DNA of 64,000 nucleotides from Dysidea avara (lineage: Eukaryota > Porifera > Demospongiae > Dictyoceratida > Dysideidae), in the NCBI RefSeq assembly GCF_963678975.1, contig NC_089272.1, positions 63,562,574-63,626,573 of the forward strand, given 5' to 3'. Positions within the stretch are counted from its first letter, which is position 1, and each line of letters opens with the position of its first letter. The notes under the pieces were generated by a model, which worked only from the letters and a program-made list of their open reading frames with translations, was not told the origin of the DNA and did no database searches. Of this stretch, positions 60,601-64,000 are shown piece by piece. The translations under genes were made by a program, and so were the position numbers.

Positions 60601-63600
60601 CAATTGTACATTCGTAACCAGCTGGAGTGGGCGTGTCTATGATGACATCATCAGGGCAATAATATCCAGGGCTACACACCCCTGTTGGTGCAGTCTGATT
60701 GGGTAACTGACAATAGTGACCGCCAACACATGGTCGACACTCATCAATTGCCCCCAGGCCACCAAATACAGTAACATTATCATCAACAATACACAGTGAT
60801 CCATTGAGTAATTCTCCTGATGATATATTGTATGGTGACATTGTGCCTGGAGGGCATGGTATGGGATAAGATGTTCCCTCAGGACAGTAGAAACCTGCAT
60901 CACAAGGTCCATTAATACCATCATTAGGGGCAGGACTGGTAGCCCCTGACAGACAGAGATATCCACTGGAACAATTACCAGTAGGAGCAGTGGCTGCTAA
61001 TACGTTACAGTATTGCCCTTCAGGGCACGGTTGACATTGTGTCATGTTGACAAGCCCAGTAACGACACTAAACGTACCCACAGGGCAGGGATCACCAGCA
61101 GACATACCTTCACTACTACAATAATATCCAGTGGGACAATTCTCAGTTGTGTTTAAACCTTCTTCTGGACATATTTCACCTACAGGACATGATAGACAGA
61201 ATTCTTGAGCTTCATCTGGTTGGTAAGTGCCAACAGGACAAGCTAGTTCAATTGTAGCTCCTGCCACACAGTAATGTCCCCGAGGGCAAGCATAACCTGT
61301 TACACCATCTATGGGAGATGACACATAGGCACCTGATAGACACACATATCCAGCACTACAGTAAGTATTAGTGATATTGGTGGAGTTCTCTCCTGTGCAG
61401 TATCTTCCTGGAGCACACAATGGACATGAGGAAGCATTGACAGTGTGGGTAGCTAAAGAGTATGTTCCTCCAGGGCATGGTGTTGGTTTATCACTGCCTG
61501 AGGGGCAGTAATGACCTACAGGACAAGCAAATTGCTCAGGATTAGGATCAGTGTTGCCTCCAGGGCAGTAGTAACCTTCGTAGCATTCACCCTCAGGTTG
61601 TGATAGACCAGCTTGACTACAATAATATCCAGCAAGACAGCTAGTACATTGGTCTTGTGAAGCCAGACCAGTGATGTTGTTATACATCCCCCTAGGACAA
61701 GGATATTGTGTAGCAAACTGTGTGCCATTAGGACAGACATATCCGGTGGGGCAGAGTAGATCAGTAATCAATGACACTACAGCAGTGAGGCTGTTGTCAC
61801 AATAATAAGATGATGGACATTGTTCACAATCTTCTTGGCCACTGTCTGGTTGGTAGAAACCAGAATCACATCTTGTTGGTTCATAAGCTCCAATACGACA
61901 GTAGTGTCCAGGTGGACACCTGAAATCATCTGGATCAGGAACAACTTGACCTCCAGGGCAGTAATAACCTGCATTACAACTTCCACTAGGCCTGGCTAGG
62001 CCAGAAGAGTTACAAAACATTCCTTCAGAACAGTTCAAACATTGAGAAATATTAGAAGCACCTTCAACAGGCAAGTAGTAGCCTACATCACATGGGGTGA
62101 GTGTAGCACTACCCTCAGGGCATACATATCCAGGAGGACACACCATATGTAATGGACTAGCTGCACCTGAGGTACAGTAATACCCTGGGGCACATATCAT
62201 GTCTGGTGACTCTAGACCACTAGTGGTACAAGCCCAACCAGCTGTGCAGTTTGTTGGAGAAGAGGAGCCTCTTGGGCAATAGTAAGAGATAGGACATATG
62301 TCACCATGAGGGGGAGATGGTGTGGCACTTGTAGCACCCTCTACACAATACCATCCTGGAGAACACAGCCTGTCATCAGTTAATACAGATAGTCCTAACA
62401 CGTCACAATAATATGTTGGAGGGCACAGTAGACAAGATGACTCGTTCACTCCTCTCTCTACACTAAGATAAGTACCCAATGGACATGGCTCCGGTGCCAT
62501 AGACCCCTCAACACAATAATGTCCTGGGGGACATGGGAACATGGTGTAGTCTGATGTAGCTTGTTCACAGTAGTACCCTTCAGGGCATGGATTACATATT
62601 GATTGTTGTTCAATATTAGTGAACTCCCCAGGAGGACATGGTATTGGTTGTGATGATCCCTGGGGGCAGTAACTTCCCTGAGGACACACTCCTCCAACTT
62701 GTAAAGGCATGTACAAACCATCATCTCCCATTCCTGATCCAGATGACACTTGTTGACAGTTAGTACTAGTTTGTGGATTAGGTACAGAGTTCCCAATAGT
62801 ACAATAGAATCCAGGATCACACTGTCCAGTTGGAGCTGTCAGGCCTACACGATCACAGTACATCTCAGTATCACACTCCACACACTGTTGTACACTATAC
62901 AGTCCTGTTGTATTACCATATGTGCCTATGGGGCATGGCCTGAGGTCATATCCCGTGCCCTCAGGGCAGTAGAAACCAGCTGTACACATGACATGACCTT
63001 CAGTTACATTATTCTCACTCACTGGTAAACAATAAAATCCTTCCTCACAAATGTCACATTCTCCCTGACCACTAGTAGCTGTATATGCACCTGGTAGACA
63101 TTGTCTGGGGTAGGAGCTCCCTAGAGGACAATGGAGGCCGGCTGGACATATTCCATCACTTGGGTTGGGTACAGTATTACCACCACTACAATAGTAGCCT
63201 GCTAAACATGGTCCCTGAGGTGTCTCTAATCCAGGTAGTGAACAAAACTGTCCTGAGGTACAAGGTAGACATTGTATCTCTTCTACTAAACCGTACATTG
63301 GTGAGTATGTCCCATTTGGGCAAGGTGTAGGGTGTGAACTGCCTGTGGGACAATAACTTCCTCGAGGGCATACAATGCCACTAGCATTAGATGAACCTTC
63401 AGGGCAATAGAATCCTTCTGTACATAATCCTGATGGAAGTATTAATCCATAATCATCACAATACATGCCTGAGGGGCATTGTGAACATTCACTGATCATT
63501 TGTAGTCCAGTTCTGTTGTTATAAGTTCCTGGAGGACACCTTGCTGGAGTGTCACTACCCTGCTCACAATAATTACCCTCAGGGCACACACCTCCCATAT

Positions 63601-64000
63601 CTGTGTCATCAGGTGTGGTAGTGTTGATCCCATAACGACAGTAGTATCCAGCGGAGCATTCAGTCGAGTCTTCAGTTAGTCCATATTCATCACAAGCCTT
63701 ACCACCGCCACATGGGGCACATCCTCCTGCACTACTGACACCTGTAAGGTTACTAAATGTGCCTAGAGGACAAGGGTGTTGTTGAGCATAGTAAGTGCCC
63801 TCAGGGCAGTAATAGCCAGAAGGACAAATATATGATGCATACGATACAACTGGGCTGGTCTCATTGTCACAGTAGAAGCCTGCAGGACATATTTTACACG
63901 TCAACTGCATCATCTCATCTTGATAGCTGCCTGCAGGGCAAGCACTTGGCTGGATACTGCCTAGAGGGCAGAAATGACCAAGTGGACATTGTAGATTGTC
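39889..64000 (-). CDS. Giant cysteine-rich transmembrane receptor-like protein with coiled-coil tail (5' partial)
   Basis: Twenty exons (minus strand): 64000-59096, 58805-58641, 58241-58179, 58118-58002, 57793-57679, 55929-55523, 55150-54962, 54594-54423, 54199-54045, 53680-53322, 53112-51636, 51412-51275, 51075-50800, 50383-50207, 50033-49292, 49040-47998, 44613-43519, 43425-42496, 42397-42206, 41596-41427, and the last, 40168-39889 with stop TAA (the 64000 exon is open, so it is counted as partial). Every junction has GT and AG, and codon phases match throughout. The visible product is 4388 residues, numbered here from the window edge. Residues 1-1690 are extracellular GCC2/GCC3 (ephrin-receptor-like) cysteine repeats; 1691-1965 are a less repetitive stalk with RRRR at 1816-1819. 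A helix spans 1966-1987. The remainder is cytoplasmic: DPxTG repeats (about 2217-2708), then charged coiled coils (2709-3990) and a conserved C-terminal globular part. A surface receptor or adhesion role is inferred. The link across the 3.4-kb intron at 44614-47997 rests on phase and composition; two genes remain possible. Confidence 0.75.
40404..40553. mobile_element. Small inverted-repeat element in the last intron of the giant gene
   Basis: The ends AAGTTAGACACC and GGTGTCTAACTT are inverted, followed inward by GGGAACTAAG(C)GATTTAGTA and its complement. The middle is GC-rich. A separate palindrome with ACCAGACCCTTTTCTTTC arms lies at 40728-40793 and shares its end TAGTCT(C/G)GCG with the MITE at 20315-20597. 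Three imperfect copies of GGTGACTAAGTGAACATGT lie near 40918-40975. Confidence 0.65.
44614..44895 (+). promoter_or_regulatory. Likely promoter interval of the nested plus-strand gene
   Basis: These 282 bp separate the splice acceptor of the giant gene's exon (44613) from the ATG at 44896 and are similar in the left copy (26854-27156). The region includes ATATATATACATGAACAGCA and a C/T-rich start region, but no defined box. The call rests on position and on conservation between the duplicates. Confidence 0.35.
44896..46258 (+). CDS. Two-exon gene, right paralogue, nested in a receptor intron
   Basis: Exon 1 is 44896-44969 (MACGNPSPEIDIEVDDPM; donor GA|GTAAGT) and exon 2 is 45079-46258 (acceptor ATCAACAG, with a NAGNAG alternative 3 bp later; stop TGA), phase 2, giving 417 residues. 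It is homologous to the gene at 27157 over about 300 residues, including FHGTHFDK, VFGPVVWFST with YGP, HKICYR and HVVLICC. The C-terminal extension carries two similar acidic words, FYWLGDMDATEC and FDWLSDVSDTEC, that the left paralogue lacks. No signal peptide or membrane helix is seen. A PARP-like ADP-ribosyltransferase fold is a weak suggestion from the HGT...IC and WFST...Y pattern; otherwise unknown. It lies on the opposite strand within the intron 44614-47997 of the giant gene. Confidence 0.8.
46259..46943. other. Intronic gap after the nested gene
   Basis: No coding frame or repeat is recognised. It is the right border region of the segmental duplication; similarity to the left copy stops near the stop codon of the nested gene. 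Confidence 0.4.
46944..47888. mobile_element. Inverted-repeat element, TGTGACCC family, copy 2
   Basis: The left end TGTGACTGGGTCTCATCGCC is diverged. The inverted right end TGTAACCTAGTCTGGGAAAA then CTGGTCTTATC matches copy 1 (10430-11070). The interior is shared in opposite orientation: TTGAATAA, AGCCTGTGG and CTTAATTCATCCCTACGCCTTCC. It carries two insertions: about 95 bp near 47150-47250 bounded by GGTAGGGTTG and CCAACCCTA, and SINE-like sequence at 47460-47670. Confidence 0.65.
47460..47670 (+). repeat. SINE-like tRNA block in two tandem copies
   Basis: TAGACATTGGGTGGCCTG(C/T)(A/G)GTTCAAATCCTGG occurs at about 47460-47492 and 47599-47632. It has a B-box-like GGTTCAAATCC and a following T-run, and the period is about 137 bp. 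Confidence 0.55.
51548..51625. repeat. (CA)n/(ACGC)n microsatellite in an intron
   Basis: An imperfect CACACACGCACGCA tract lies between the exons at 51412 and 51636. Confidence 0.8.
51636..53112 (-). other. DPxTGxxxP repeat exon of the cytoplasmic tail
   Basis: One exon of 492 codons contains about ten irregular units of 20 to 40 residues such as DPVTGIISAGMGTRM, NPYSGKLVPIQGNV, DPMSGINVPVCAVTI, DPITGIIRPIEIGAM and RPDTGVIVPS. The core is (D/N)P.(T/S)G...P(V/I)...G. It resembles a beta-hairpin repeat; I do not recognise a named family. Confidence 0.7.
54962..55150 (-). other. Transmembrane exon
   Basis: The exon ends with WILIGSVIAGAVGVMLLILI followed by AL, a single 22-residue helix (1966-1987), with NNDILLAPD before it. 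The next exon starts MLFRKYGWNKETFYF and then YYRRLQKH. The basic residues on the downstream side fit the positive-inside rule, so the tail is cytoplasmic. The splice acceptor is TTATCTAG at 55151. Confidence 0.85.
55523..55929 (-). other. Membrane-proximal stalk exon with RRRR processing-like site
   Basis: After a Ser-rich stretch the protein has SSSARRRRQTDDATD (codons near 55848-55833), a furin-type basic motif in the extracellular stalk about 150 residues before the membrane. Several N-glycosylation sequons (NST, NGT, NES) follow. Cleavage here would leave a cut but possibly attached ectodomain; this is inference from the motif only. Confidence 0.6.
57030..57660. repeat. Long (CA)n microsatellite in an intron of the giant gene
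   Basis: About 630 bp of CA repeats are interspersed with CATGCACGAACA and ACACATTACA words, inside the intron 55930-57678. All His-Thr and Cys-Val frames across it are artefacts. The rest of this intron (55930-57029) shows no gene. Confidence 0.9.
59096..64000 (-). other. Single giant exon of GCC2/GCC3 cysteine repeats
   Basis: At least 4905 bp without an intron encode 1635 residues of about thirty cysteine-rich modules. The modules follow the plan CPxGTYxNxTG, CxxCPxGxYC, CxxGYYCxxG, CPxGHYCPxGS. Asn-x-Ser/Thr sites are frequent (NITD, NTTG, NASS). Such repeats form disulfide-bonded extracellular rods. The frame is open at the right edge, so more modules and the signal peptide lie beyond it. 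The exon ends at donor CAG|GTGAGT. Confidence 0.9.

Noticed and set aside
1-64000. CRISPR arrays, rRNA genes, bacterial operon features, true tRNA genes
   Set aside because: None seen; direct repeats are satellites or minisatellites, and tRNA-like blocks lack convincing acceptor stems.

Overview
This is a eukaryotic, AT-rich, intron-containing window. Short introns (about 65 to 300 bp), kinases of a sponge-like expanded family, a very large cysteine-rich receptor of the GCC2/GCC3 (ephrin-receptor-like) type and dense non-autonomous DNA transposons suggest an early-branching animal, most likely a demosponge (Amphimedon-like). That assignment is inference from gene style; no species marker is present.

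Left third (1-23.7 kb). Two paralogous protein kinases lie head to head: one on the minus strand (3474 down to 1978, continuing) and one on the plus strand (5711-6905, continuing). The interval between them holds an inverted-repeat transposon ending 21 bp upstream of the first kinase's ATG. From 7 to 23 kb there is almost only mobile DNA: foldback elements, a textbook hAT-type MITE with an 8-bp target duplication, a three-level nest of elements, a 1.7-kb giant hairpin, LINE fragments, a tandem satellite and tRNA-like SINE pieces. Within this lie the 3' end of a RAD23 homologue (15932-16464) and two isolated unrecognised exons.

Middle (23.7-46.3 kb). This is a segmental duplication in direct orientation. 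Each copy contains the 3' exons of a coiled-coil gene on the minus strand and, head to head with them, a two-exon plus-strand gene of unknown family (possibly ADP-ribosyltransferase-like). In the left copy the coiled-coil part is a decayed pseudogene. The intron of its plus-strand gene has grown to 5.8 kb by a composite element flanked by an 8-bp duplication and carrying a dead Ty3/gypsy polyprotein, LINE pieces and a 21-bp repeat foldback. In the right copy the intron is 109 bp. Between the copies lies a broken multi-pass membrane-protein gene and another hAT-like element.

Right third (39.9-64 kb). Twenty minus-strand exons with matching splice phases chain into one gene that is still open at the window's right edge. 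It encodes at least 4388 residues: about 1635 residues of cysteine-rich repeats in a single exon, an RRRR processing-like site, one transmembrane helix, then about 2400 cytoplasmic residues with a DPxTGxxxP-type repeat region and long coiled coils. The right-hand plus-strand gene sits inside one of its introns. The left duplicate therefore looks like a promoterless tail copy of this giant receptor that came along with its nested gene.
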